From Chitinophaga pinensis (lineage in GTDB: Bacteria; Bacteroidota; Bacteroidia; UBA7662), in contig CAMCHJ010000010.1 of assembly GCA_945874665.1 (NCBI GenBank), positions 1 through 63,299 of the forward strand: DNA of 63,299 bases. The letters are read 5' to 3'. Every line of letters starts with the position of its first letter. Positions within the stretch are counted from its first letter, which is position 1. Position numbers and translations under genes: made by a program. This document shows, in pieces, positions 53,284 to 61,998 of this stretch. The notes below the pieces were generated by a model. The model had not been told where the DNA came from, made no database searches, and saw only the letters and a program-made list of their open reading frames with translations.

Positions 53284-54534
53284 ATGGCAGAAGTAATCAG
53301 AATGCCCAAGATGAGCGACACCATGACTGAAGGGGTGATTGCAGAGTGGCACAAAAAAGAAGGCGACAAAGTTAAACCAGGGGATATTTTGGCCGACGTG
53401 GAGACCGACAAGGCCACCATGGAACTCGAAAACTTTGAAGCTGGCACCTTATTATACATAGGCGTAAAAAAAGGTGAAGCTGTTCCAGTGAACGCCATCA
53501 TTGCCATTGTAGGTAAAGAAGGGGAAGACATCAAAGCCTTAATTACCAGCGAAAGCGCCCCTGCTGAGGCCAAGTCGGAAGCAGCGCCTGCCAAAGAAGC
53601 AGCGCCCGCAGCCAAAGCAGAAACCGCCGTATCGGCGCCAGTAGCAGCACCGGCGCCAGTAGCAGCGAGCAGCGACGACGACCGCTTGAAGGCCAGTCCC
53701 CTCGCCCGCAAAATCGCCGAAGACAAAGGCATCGACCTGCGTGACCTCAGTGGTAGCGGTGATGGCGGCCGCATAGTAAAGCGCGATCTCGACAACTATA
53801 CCCCAGCGGCAGCAGCGGCCAGTGCGCCAAGCTTTGCGCCGGTAGTGGGTGAAGAAAAATACACTGAAGTGGTGGTATCGCAGATGCGCAAAACCATTGC
53901 CCGCCGTTTGGCTGAGAGCAAGTTCAGCGCACCGCATTTTTACCTTACCATCGACATCGACATGGACAAAGCCATGGCAGCCCGCACCCAAATCAACGAG
54001 GTGGCCAGTGCCAAGGTGTCGTTTAACGATATGGTGATCAAGGCGTCGGCCTTGGCCCTGCGCAAGCATCCAAAAATCAACAGCAGTTGGTTGGGCGACA
54101 AGATCCGTTTCAACCAGCACATCAACATTGGCGTGGCCATGGCGGTGGAGGAAGGCCTGTTGGTACCGGTGGTGCGTTATGCCGATAACAAGCCTTTGTC
54201 GCAGATCGCCTCCGAAGTGAAGGTGTTTGCGGGCAAAGCCAAAGACAAAAAATTACAGCCGAGCGACTGGGAGGGCAATACCTTTACCATCAGCAACCTG
54301 GGCATGTTTGGCATCGAGGAATTCACGGCCATCATTAATCCACCTGATGCCTGCATCATGGCGGTGGGAGCGATCCGTCAGGAGCCCGTGGTGAAAAACG
54401 GCCAAGTGGTACCTGGCAACCGTATGAAAGTAACTTTGAGCTGCGACCACCGGGTGGTGGACGGGGCATCGGGGGCGGAGTTCCTGCAGACCTTCAAGCA
54501 GTTGCTGGAAGAGCCAGTGCGGATGCTGGCGTAA
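53284..54534 (+). CDS. Dihydrolipoamide acyltransferase, E2 of a 2-oxoacid dehydrogenase complex (pyruvate type)
   Basis: A 416-residue E2. Lipoyl domain with modified Lys43 in VETDKATMELENFEAGTLLY, an Ala/Pro/Glu-rich linker, an E1/E3-binding domain (ASPLARKIAEDKGIDLRDLS) and a catalytic core with CDHRVVDGASGAEFLQTF carrying the active His. One lipoyl domain and the MAEVIRMPKMSDTMTEGVI start point to the pyruvate dehydrogenase E2 common in Bacteroidota. E1 and E3 genes are not adjacent. Well terminated downstream. Confidence 0.94.
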   Translation: MAEVIRMPKMSDTMTEGVIAEWHKKEGDKVKPGDILADVETDKATMELENFEAGTLLYIGVKKGEAVPVNAIIAIVGKEGEDIKALITSESAPAEAKSEAAPAKEAAPAAKAETAVSAPVAAPAPVAASSDDDRLKASPLARKIAEDKGIDLRDLSGSGDGGRIVKRDLDNYTPAAAAASAPSFAPVVGEEKYTEVVVSQMRKTIARRLAESKFSAPHFYLTIDIDMDKAMAARTQINEVASAKVSFNDMVIKASALALRKHPKINSSWLGDKIRFNQHINIGVAMAVEEGLLVPVVRYADNKPLSQIASEVKVFAGKAKDKKLQPSDWEGNTFTISNLGMFGIEEFTAIINPPDACIMAVGAIRQEPVVKNGQVVPGNRMKVTLSCDHRVVDGASGAEFLQTFKQLLEEPVRMLA

Positions 54535-54551
54535 TCCATTTAAAACCTCAT

Positions 54552-54587
54552 AAAGGCCGTCTTCCGTTGGAGGGCGGCCTTTTTTTT
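54552..54587 (+). terminator. Terminator of the E2 gene
   Basis: AAAGGCCG.C.TCC-GTTG-GA.G.CGGCCTTT followed by eight T; 18 bases after the stop. Confidence 0.88.
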
Positions 54588-54713
54588 AAAAAAAATTTGG
54601 TGCAAATCGATTCGTCATTTCTACTGTTTAATTAGTTGCGAATCAGCACTTTTCAAAAATCCTCCAACCACTAACGACTTCTCAATCTCTAAGCTCCTAA
54701 CACAATAGAATCT

Positions 54714-55970
54714 TTACGTCTTCTGCTTCTTCTTGCGCGCCGCCGGAAACAAAATATTGTTTAGAATGAGGCGGTAGCCAGGCGAATTGGGGTGCAAATT
54801 GAGATCGGTTGGCGGCTCCCCTACCATGTGCTGGTAGTCGGCCGGGTCGTGACCGCCGTAAAAAGTCCAGGTGCCTTTGCCGTAGCTACCATGTACATAG
54901 CGCGTTTCGTTTAAACTGCGCGTTTCACCCAAAATCAACACATCACTTTTGAGGTTTTCTTTGCGAAAGGCGGTGGTTTGTCCCATAAAACCCTTAATCA
55001 CCTGCTCATGGTTTTGATTGAGCATGGTAGGAATCACATCCCATTTGGCCGAAAAATCAAACAGCGTAAAAAAGTCGTTTTGCTCCCCAATAAAGCCACG
55101 GGTATTGGTAGCATCGATGTCCGAAAACTCATATTCGAGGGGATTGCGCTTGAGCACAAAGTTTTTGAAGGCGAAGGTCTTTTCGAAATCGAGCTTCTGC
55201 TGCGCGCTTGGATCGGCGGGATCGCCGTCGTACATGCTTTCGCAGATGTCAATGCCCTCGGCAGCCAAGGCAATGTCGTAGGTGTCGGTGGCTGAGCACA
55301 TGGCAAACAAAAAGCCGCCTCCACTCACAAAATCACGTATTTTTTGGGCCACAGCGAGTTTAAGCTGCGATACTTTATTAAAACCATGGCGGGCGGCGGT
55401 GGCATTGGCTTCGCGCACCTCGGCTTGGTACCAGGGCGCATCGCGGTAGGCGGCATAAAAGCGCCCAAACTGTCCTGTAAAATCTTCATGGTGCAAGTGC
55501 AGCCAATCGTACAACGGCAATTTGCCTTGCAACACCTCATCATCGTACACTTTTTCGTAGGGAATTTCGGCATACACCAGGGCCATTGTTACCGCATCGT
55601 CCCAAGGCTGCTTGGTCGGTGGGGTATAAACGGCAATTTTGGGGGCCACTTCGAGCTTCACTACGTCCATATTCACCTCAGGATCGGCTATCTCCAGTAA
55701 AATTTGCTCATAGCGCACATCAGGTAGCACCTCGTAACTAACGCCGCGAATACGACATTCGTTTTCGAGGGTAGGCAGCTGCGGCATGCTGAAGCTCCCG
55801 CCACGGTAGTTGAGCAACCAACTCACTTCTATGCCTTGTTGCAGCGAGAAATAGGCAATGCCGTAAGATTTGAGGTGGTCGCGCTGGGCTTTGTCCATCG
55901 GAATGAGGATTCGCGCCGCCTGTAGCTGCAGCGACCAAAAGCAAAAACCGAGTAGCAGAAGTCTTTTCAT
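54714..55970 (-). CDS. Secreted protein of the family often annotated asparagine synthetase B
   Basis: 418 residues with a signal peptide (MKRLLLLGFCFWSLQLQA). The body has the strongly conserved AARILIPMDKAQRDHLKSYG, WDDAVTMALVYAEIPYEKVYDDEV, YDWLHLHHEDFTGQFGRFY and FLFAMCSATDTYDIALAAEG. Homologues in Bacteroidota are often named asparagine synthetase B, but the N-terminal Cys glutaminase and the ATP-pyrophosphatase (SGGxDS) motif are absent, so that name is not supported. The His-His-Glu-Asp cluster and FAMCSATD (a nucleophile-elbow-like loop) suggest a hydrolase or amidotransferase-like fold (inference). Exported, role unknown. Confidence 0.8.
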   Translation of the reverse strand: MKRLLLLGFCFWSLQLQAARILIPMDKAQRDHLKSYGIAYFSLQQGIEVSWLLNYRGGSFSMPQLPTLENECRIRGVSYEVLPDVRYEQILLEIADPEVNMDVVKLEVAPKIAVYTPPTKQPWDDAVTMALVYAEIPYEKVYDDEVLQGKLPLYDWLHLHHEDFTGQFGRFYAAYRDAPWYQAEVREANATAARHGFNKVSQLKLAVAQKIRDFVSGGGFLFAMCSATDTYDIALAAEGIDICESMYDGDPADPSAQQKLDFEKTFAFKNFVLKRNPLEYEFSDIDATNTRGFIGEQNDFFTLFDFSAKWDVIPTMLNQNHEQVIKGFMGQTTAFRKENLKSDVLILGETRSLNETRYVHGSYGKGTWTFYGGHDPADYQHMVGEPPTDLNLHPNSPGYRLILNNILFPAARKKKQKT

Positions 55971-56045
55971 CTTTCCAAAGATAAGGGATGCGATCGCGTT
56001 TGCGAAGTCACGGTTTTAATAACAACATTTTTGTTACTTTGGTGC

Positions 56046-57170
56046 ATGAAAGCAACGGCCGTTCAAAACAAACTCAAGTACTTTAAGTACAATAAAGCCA
56101 AGCTAGGCGCCAAGCCTGGCAGCATTTTCATCCCCAAAGACGCCCTGCCTACCCAGGTGTACGAGCACCGTTTTAATGCCGATGTGTTGGAGGAATTACC
56201 GGAGGCAACCGTTGCCCAAGCCCGCCTGCGCCTGGCCCCAGAAGTTGGTTTTACGCGCTGGATCGACATCCGTGGCTTACAAAACCCCGAGCTATTCGAC
56301 TGGCTTGAGAGCGATTTCGGCATCCATCCTTTGGAACTAGAAGACATTGCCTCGCGGCAACAACCCAAGGTAGAAGAACAATTTGGGCATTTATTTATCG
56401 TAGCCAGGATGCTTTATTTAGATGACAAAGTGCAATTGGTAAACGACCAGCTGTCGTTATTTGTAGTCGGCAACACCCTCATCACCATCCAAGAAACCTA
56501 TGAGGATGTGCTTGAGCCTGTGCGTAACCGCCTGCGCAACGTGCTGATGCCGCTGCGTAAACGTAAATCTGAATACCTGGCCTATGCCCTACTCGATGCC
56601 GTGGTGGATCATTACTTCTTAGTGCTCAACGACCTGGGTGAGCGCATGGAACAGCTCGAAAATCTATTGCTCACCAAGCCACGGCGCGAGCAACGCGACC
56701 AAATTATGCACCTCAAGCACGAGCTGCTGGCCATTCGGCGTGTTGTGTGGCCCACCCGCGAGCTGGCTAATAATTTACTGCGCAACGACCATTTACACGG
56801 TCAGGACGACATCAAAATCTACCTCCGCGACCTCTACGACCACGTGGTGAGCCTCATGGACCATGCTGAAAACTACCGCGAAATAAGCGCCAACCTCCTT
56901 GATTTGTACAATACCGCGGTGAGCAATTATATGAACGAGATCATGAAGGTGCTCACCATGATTTCGGCCATTTTCATCCCCCTAAGCTTCCTAGCCGGTT
57001 TGTACGGGATGAATTTTGTGCGCGAAAGCGCCAACGGTGAACCCATGCCCCTCAACATGCCCGAGCTGTACTCACCCTTTGGCTACGTAACTGTAATTGT
57101 GGTGATGGTACTCATAGCCCTTGTGCAACTGCTTTTGTTTTGGAAGAAGGGTTGGTTTAGGCGGTGGTAG
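56046..57170 (+). CDS. corA: CorA-type magnesium/cobalt transporter
   Basis: A pentameric divalent-cation channel. About 374 residues with a large cytoplasmic N-terminal domain (WIDIRGLQNPELFDWLESDF, PLELEDIASRQQPKVEEQF), a long stalk helix and two C-terminal helices joined by the pore loop signature YGMNF. The ATG at 56046 is preceded five bases upstream by TTACTTTG (one mismatch to TAnnTTTG), again implying a very short leader. No neighbours are functionally related. Confidence 0.94.
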   Translation: MKATAVQNKLKYFKYNKAKLGAKPGSIFIPKDALPTQVYEHRFNADVLEELPEATVAQARLRLAPEVGFTRWIDIRGLQNPELFDWLESDFGIHPLELEDIASRQQPKVEEQFGHLFIVARMLYLDDKVQLVNDQLSLFVVGNTLITIQETYEDVLEPVRNRLRNVLMPLRKRKSEYLAYALLDAVVDHYFLVLNDLGERMEQLENLLLTKPRREQRDQIMHLKHELLAIRRVVWPTRELANNLLRNDHLHGQDDIKIYLRDLYDHVVSLMDHAENYREISANLLDLYNTAVSNYMNEIMKVLTMISAIFIPLSFLAGLYGMNFVRESANGEPMPLNMPELYSPFGYVTVIVVMVLIALVQLLLFWKKGWFRRW

Positions 57171-57297
57171 TTGCGCCTGGTACTATTTGTTTTTTTTGCC
57201 AGAAATGAAGCTGCCGGTTTTTAACAAATATTTAGCAAATAGGGAGATAAAGGGAGCTATTGAGCCAAAAAAGGGAACCAGCGCAGCAAAAAAAATG

Positions 57298-57305
57298 TAG
57301 TTTTG
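57298..57305 (+). promoter_or_regulatory. -7 box close to the third TonB receptor start
   Basis: TAGTTTTG matches TAnnTTTG exactly, five bases before the ATG at 57311 and 14 before the ATG at 57320. No -33 element is evident. Confidence 0.4.
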
Positions 57306-57310
57306 CAATT

Positions 57311-59662
57311 ATGTTGCAAATGCGGGTCCTGCTGATTTACTTTTTGCTCGTGCTTAGTCCTTTAGGGGCCTGGGCGCAGTTTAGCCTGCGCGGACAAGTA
57401 CTCGACGCCCAGCAACAGCCCGTGGTAGGCGCCAGTGTGTTGGTGCACGAAATTCAGCGCGGCAGGATTACCGATGCCCAAGGCAAGTTTAGTTTTGAGG
57501 ACCTCAAAAAGGGCGATTACCACCTCCATATCCAGTTTTTAGGCTACGAAGCACAGAGTGTAAACGTGCGCCTGCATCAAAACGAAGTGCTGCGGGTGGT
57601 TTTAAATGCTTCGAGCTTGGAGCTGCGGGAGGTTTTGATAGAAAACGACCTCACCAAAACCAATGAGCAACAGCAAACACAAAGTACGGTGGTGGTGAGC
57701 GAGGAGCAGCTGCGCAAATATGCGGGACAAACCCTGATGCAGAGTTTGGAGCGCTTGCCGGGCATCCAAACCATCAACACCGGCATTGGGGTGTCGAAAC
57801 CCGTGATTCGGGGACTCAGTTTTAACCGCGTGGCGGTCACCGAAAACGGCATCAAACAAGAAGGACAGCAGTGGGGTATTGACCACGGCCTCGAAATAGA
57901 CCAATTTAACGTGGGGCGGGTAGAGATTTTGAAGGGACCTGCCTCTCTCCTTTACGGCTCGGATGCCATGGCAGGAGTGCTTCAGATTAAACCCCGACTT
58001 TTTCCCGCTGAAGACAAAGTGGAAGGCACCGTAACTGTACTCGGGCGCAGCGTGAACCAGCATCTGGGCAGCTCGGCGGCAGTGCAAGGCCACAACCGCA
58101 GCGGCTTGGTGTACCGGCTGCGGGCCACGGCGCACAGCTATGGCGATTACACCCTGCCGGCCGATACTTTTACCTACAACCGCTTTAAGATTCCCATTCC
58201 CGACGGTCGCCTCGAAAACACCGCCGGCGAAGAGTTGCACCTCAGCGGCTCGGTGGGCCTGAACAAAAAATGGGGCTACAGTCATGTAAACTTCAGTCGT
58301 TTTGCTCAGCAAATCGGCTTTTTCCCTGGCGCCATGGGCCGGCCGCTGGGCTACCGGGTGGTAAACGACGGCAACCGGCGCAACATCGCCCTGCCCAGTC
58401 AGTCTATTCGCCACTACAAAGTATCAAGTAACAGCAGCGTGATTTTAGGCAGCAATTGGCTGGAGCTCGACCTCGGCTACCAGCTCAACGAGCGGCGGGA
58501 GTTGTCGCTGCCCCACGCCCACGGCAGGCCTTTTTTAGACAGCAGCAACAACGTGGCGCACGGCATGAACCTCGGCACTTGGAGTTACAATGCTCGCTAT
58601 CACATCAAAATAGATACCGCGCGCAACCTCATTTTGGGCGCCAGTGGCCAATACCAGCAGAACCGCATTTCGGGATTTGAGTTTTTGGTACCCAACTACA
58701 GCACCTTGCAATCGGGCGTTTTTGCCTTGTTGCAGTGGCAGCTGCGGCCGCGCTTGTTTGCCAGTGCCGGCGCGCGTTACGACATTGGGCGACTGCAAAG
58801 CGAGCGGTACTGGGAAAGCTTAATTGTTGCCGGCGAGTGGATTGACCGGCAACGAGCCCCACAAATCGATCGCTTCTTCCACAACGGCTCTGGCGCAGTG
58901 GGTTTGAGCTGGATGCCGAAGCCCGACTTCAACCTCAAGCTCAACCTGGGGAGCAGCTTCCGGTTGCCTACCGTGCCCGAGCTCACCAGCAATGGCGTGC
59001 ACCACGGCAGCTTTAGGCACGAGGTGGGCGACAGCACCCTCGACGCCGAGCGCGGCTGGCAGCTCGATTTGGCCCTCAACTACCGCAAATCGCGCTGGGA
59101 GTTTAAGCTGAGTCCGTATTTCAACTACTTCAGCAACTACATCTACCTCCGCCCCACCGGGCAGTTTACCTTTTTGCCTGAGGGCGGACAGATATTTTTG
59201 TACAGTCAGGGCCGCGTAGTGCACACCGGCACCGAGCTCCAACTCGAATACCACCTGCTGCACAACCTTCACTTGGCCTTGCTCGGCGAATATGTGTGGA
59301 TGAAAAACCTAGATACAGGCGTGCCTCTGCCTTGGACCTCCCCTGGTAGCATCACTTGGGAAGTTGAATACAGTCTGGAGCGGAGTCCTGATTGGGTGCA
59401 GCAGCCCTTTATCGGTCTCGACTGGCGCTGGGTAGCCGCCCAAACGCGCGTTGACCGCAACGAAGAGCCTACGCCCGCTTACCAACTGCTGAATGTGCAA
59501 CTAGGCGGCAACTTCAAAGCCGGCAAACAACAACTCGAAGTGCGGCTGATGGCCCAAAACCTGCTCAATGTGCGCTACTTTAACCATTTAAGCCGCTACC
59601 GCCTGCTCAACCTGCCCGAGCCGGGTCGAAACATCCAGGCCGTGGTAAGTTGGATGTTCTAA
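57311..59662 (+). CDS. TonB-dependent receptor, ZnuD-like
   Basis: 783 residues from the ATG at 57311 (57320 is also possible). Signal peptide MRVLLIYFLLVLSPLGAWAQ, regulatory module (LRGQVLDAQQQPVVGASVLV), plug (RLPGIQTINTGIGVSKPVIR, EILKGPASLLYGSDAMAG) and barrel ending in VVSWMF. The long His-containing segments such as EGQQWGIDHGLEIDQFN and LSLPHAHGRPF, and the plug wording, resemble receptors for zinc or haem (ZnuD-like), but the ligand is not proven. More GC-rich than the neighbouring genes. Not closely similar to the tandem pair near 40 kb. Confidence 0.9.
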   Translation: MLQMRVLLIYFLLVLSPLGAWAQFSLRGQVLDAQQQPVVGASVLVHEIQRGRITDAQGKFSFEDLKKGDYHLHIQFLGYEAQSVNVRLHQNEVLRVVLNASSLELREVLIENDLTKTNEQQQTQSTVVVSEEQLRKYAGQTLMQSLERLPGIQTINTGIGVSKPVIRGLSFNRVAVTENGIKQEGQQWGIDHGLEIDQFNVGRVEILKGPASLLYGSDAMAGVLQIKPRLFPAEDKVEGTVTVLGRSVNQHLGSSAAVQGHNRSGLVYRLRATAHSYGDYTLPADTFTYNRFKIPIPDGRLENTAGEELHLSGSVGLNKKWGYSHVNFSRFAQQIGFFPGAMGRPLGYRVVNDGNRRNIALPSQSIRHYKVSSNSSVILGSNWLELDLGYQLNERRELSLPHAHGRPFLDSSNNVAHGMNLGTWSYNARYHIKIDTARNLILGASGQYQQNRISGFEFLVPNYSTLQSGVFALLQWQLRPRLFASAGARYDIGRLQSERYWESLIVAGEWIDRQRAPQIDRFFHNGSGAVGLSWMPKPDFNLKLNLGSSFRLPTVPELTSNGVHHGSFRHEVGDSTLDAERGWQLDLALNYRKSRWEFKLSPYFNYFSNYIYLRPTGQFTFLPEGGQIFLYSQGRVVHTGTELQLEYHLLHNLHLALLGEYVWMKNLDTGVPLPWTSPGSITWEVEYSLERSPDWVQQPFIGLDWRWVAAQTRVDRNEEPTPAYQLLNVQLGGNFKAGKQQLEVRLMAQNLLNVRYFNHLSRYRLLNLPEPGRNIQAVVSWMF

Positions 59663-60030
59663 CGACCGGTTTACAAGTATTTCACCAAATAAAGCTGCTG
59701 CCAAGCATCCCTCAAGCTGAGCCTGACGATGCAAATTCTGCCGCTATTATTTGTAATTCAAAAGCATTTTGAAGGTTAGATGCCCTTGGTATTAAAACTG
59801 CGCCGCAACCATAAAACAATCAGCTTTTGTAGGACGATTCAGGGACATCACCGTATATTTTGCTTGAGGGATCATTGAGGAACGCTTATAGTGTAATTTA
59901 CTAGAAGTAATTTAGTAGCTTGCAAGGCCAAAGGAAGTGTACCAAGCCAAGTCAATTAAATAGCAGAACTGGTTCGAGTTACGTTCTAAAGTGCCTTATC
60001 TTATCAAACAACAACGTCAATTTTCGCCTT
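59663..60030. other. Gene-free stretch upstream of the T9SS cargo gene
   Basis: No gene recognised. It contains TATATTTTG near 59852, a partial promoter match, and a repeat GTAATTTACTAGAAGTAATTTAG near 59892 that may form a small hairpin. The reading frame of the next gene runs through part of it, but the signal peptide sets the start at 60031. Confidence 0.45.
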
Positions 60031-61782
60031 ATGAAATTTGTTTTATTCGTCATCAGCATCAGCCTGTTTTGTTTTCAGCTAAGTTTTGCGCAGTCCTTGC
60101 CTTTTAATTTTGAGAATACCGCAGCAAATCCCAGCTTTATTGACTTCGATGGCGGCGTAGCCACAATTGTTGCCAATCCTTCAGCGAGCGGCATAAACAC
60201 CTCTAGTACCGTGGCGCGCATCATTCGCAATGGCGGTGCGGTATGGGGAGGCAGTAAGGTGGTATTAGCGGCCAATTTAAGCTTCGCCATCAATACAAAA
60301 ATCAGCATGAAGGTTTATACGACAGCCCCAGTTGGAACAATCGTAAAAATGAAACTAGAAGGCACTGGCCCTGCTGTAGATGTAAACGCAACCACGACGA
60401 CCTCAGGAGCATGGGAAACATTAGAGTGGATTTTTGCAGGCACACCCAATAACCTCAATGAAATTGTATTTATGTTCGATTTTGGAAATGTTGGTAACGG
60501 CAGTGCAAACTCTACTTTTTACTTCGATGATGTGGCTCAGGTGCCTGGTCCAACAGCGCCTACCTTGGCTTCACTCCCCATTAATTTTGAGAGCGGTTAT
60601 GCTGCTTCTGATTTTTTGAATTTTTCGGGCGCGATTACAACCATCGTGGCTAATCCCGTTAAAACAGGCATCAATACCAGCGATACGGTGGCCCAATTGA
60701 TAAGATATGGAGGTGATATTTGGGCAGGGAGTAAAATCTTGCTTGCTAACGAGCTCAATTTTTCAACTATGTGGTACATCTCCATGAAGGTTTACACCAC
60801 TGCTCCTGTGGGTACCCGCATTAAATTGCAGTTGGAAGAACCAACGGGCATGGAAAGTTTGGACGTACTGACCACTGTTTCGGGTGCCTGGGAGACCTTA
60901 ACTTGGAGTTTTTATGGGCAGCCAACGCGGTTTAATCGCATTGCTTTTTTATTCGATTTCGGAAAGGTGGGCAATGGCAGCGCCACTTCTACCTTTTTAT
61001 TCGATGACATCCAACAAGTCGCAGGGCCAGCACCTACCCCACCAGTTCCCGCTGCTATGCCAGTTAACTTTGAGTCTAGTGTGCAGACCTCCGATTTTAC
61101 CAATCAATTTGGCGCCTACGCTACCATCGTCGCAAATCCCGCCCCATCGGGCATAAACACCTCTGCAACCGTGGCGCAATTTTTGAAAAGCGGCGGGCAA
61201 GTTTGGGCGCGTAGTTTATTACAATTAACAAATTACCTTAACTTTTCTAATCTGAGCGCCATTAGCATGAAGGTGTATACCGACGCACCTGTAGGGTCAA
61301 TTCTAAAACTGAAGGTAGAGAGCACCACTACGGGTGCAGCCAACGAGAAAGATGTACTTAGCACAGTTTCTGGTGCTTGGGCCACCTACACTTGGGATTT
61401 TGCTGGTGATCCGCCGGTTTACAATGTGCTTACTTTTATGTTTGGATACGGAGTGGTGGGTAATGCCTCGAGTAGCTCCACTTTTTACATCGATGACATT
61501 ATACAGACCAATGCCGATGGTACCGTGAGTATCCCCAACCTCGATGAGGATCATCAAGTGCGTATTTTCCCCAACCCTGCCAAAGCCCAGTTGAACGTAA
61601 GAAGTGGTGCTAAAATCATGCAATCGATTGCTCTTTACACCATAGATGGAAAACAGGTTTTGGTGGATTGGCCCCAAAGCAACGAGGCACAATTAAATAT
61701 TGCACATCTGCCAGCTGGCCTCTATGTAGCGAGTATCAGAACGGCCTCTGGGGAGCAACGAATTAAATTAGCCGTTGAATAA
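60031..61782 (+). CDS. T9SS cargo protein with three tandem beta-sandwich-like modules
   Basis: 583 residues. The signal peptide MKFVLFVISISLFCFQLSFA then Q fixes the ATG. Three repeats of about 160 residues follow (22-180, 181-341, 342-500), each starting with (S/A)(L/M)P(I/V/F)NFE and containing TIVANP, GINTS, ISMKVYT.APVG, SGAWET and VGN.S.STF..DD. The pattern suggests carbohydrate- or ligand-binding beta sandwiches (inference). Residues 505-583 form the T9SS type A sorting domain (VRIFPNPAKAQLNVRSG, LPAGLYVASIRTASGEQ). It is exported to the surface by T9SS and probably adhesive or polymer-binding; no catalytic motif is visible. Confidence 0.85.
   Translation: MKFVLFVISISLFCFQLSFAQSLPFNFENTAANPSFIDFDGGVATIVANPSASGINTSSTVARIIRNGGAVWGGSKVVLAANLSFAINTKISMKVYTTAPVGTIVKMKLEGTGPAVDVNATTTTSGAWETLEWIFAGTPNNLNEIVFMFDFGNVGNGSANSTFYFDDVAQVPGPTAPTLASLPINFESGYAASDFLNFSGAITTIVANPVKTGINTSDTVAQLIRYGGDIWAGSKILLANELNFSTMWYISMKVYTTAPVGTRIKLQLEEPTGMESLDVLTTVSGAWETLTWSFYGQPTRFNRIAFLFDFGKVGNGSATSTFLFDDIQQVAGPAPTPPVPAAMPVNFESSVQTSDFTNQFGAYATIVANPAPSGINTSATVAQFLKSGGQVWARSLLQLTNYLNFSNLSAISMKVYTDAPVGSILKLKVESTTTGAANEKDVLSTVSGAWATYTWDFAGDPPVYNVLTFMFGYGVVGNASSSSTFYIDDIIQTNADGTVSIPNLDEDHQVRIFPNPAKAQLNVRSGAKIMQSIALYTIDGKQVLVDWPQSNEAQLNIAHLPAGLYVASIRTASGEQRIKLAVE
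60094..61530 (+). repeat. Three in-frame tandem repeats of about 480 bases
   Basis: Units at 60094-60570, 60571-61053 and 61054-about 61530 encode the three modules of the T9SS cargo protein. They are diverged in DNA but keep the same length and motif order, so they arose by internal duplication rather than recently. Confidence 0.8.
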
Positions 61783-61942
61783 AACCAGCTATGCTCTTCG
61801 GCAAGAAAGCAAGTCGATAATTTAATAGACGAGAAGCGGCGTCGCTAAGGCTGGCATCTAAAGAAATAAGCCGTGTGTCTATTGGCGTTTTCTAACAAAT
61901 GCAGCAGCAAAGAAGCTTGCAAGCTAACCCCTCGTTCAACCA

Positions 61943-61975
61943 AAAAAAAACCGACAATAGCTTGTCGGTTTTTTT
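61943..61975. terminator. Bidirectional terminator
   Basis: AACCGACAA-TAGC-TTGTCGGTT with an A run before it and a T run after it, between the cargo gene and the convergent peptidase gene. Suits both strands. Confidence 0.88.
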
Positions 61976-61998
61976 ATGCTACTGCCCTTAAGGCCAAA

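Noticed and set aside
54714-55970. Asparagine synthetase B
   Set aside because: No Cys2 glutaminase nucleophile and no SGGxDS loop; a signal peptide is present instead.
57602-58414. A 270-codon minus-strand frame inside the third TonB receptor
   Set aside because: The sense strand carries an unmistakable receptor; the antisense frame has no recognisable domain.
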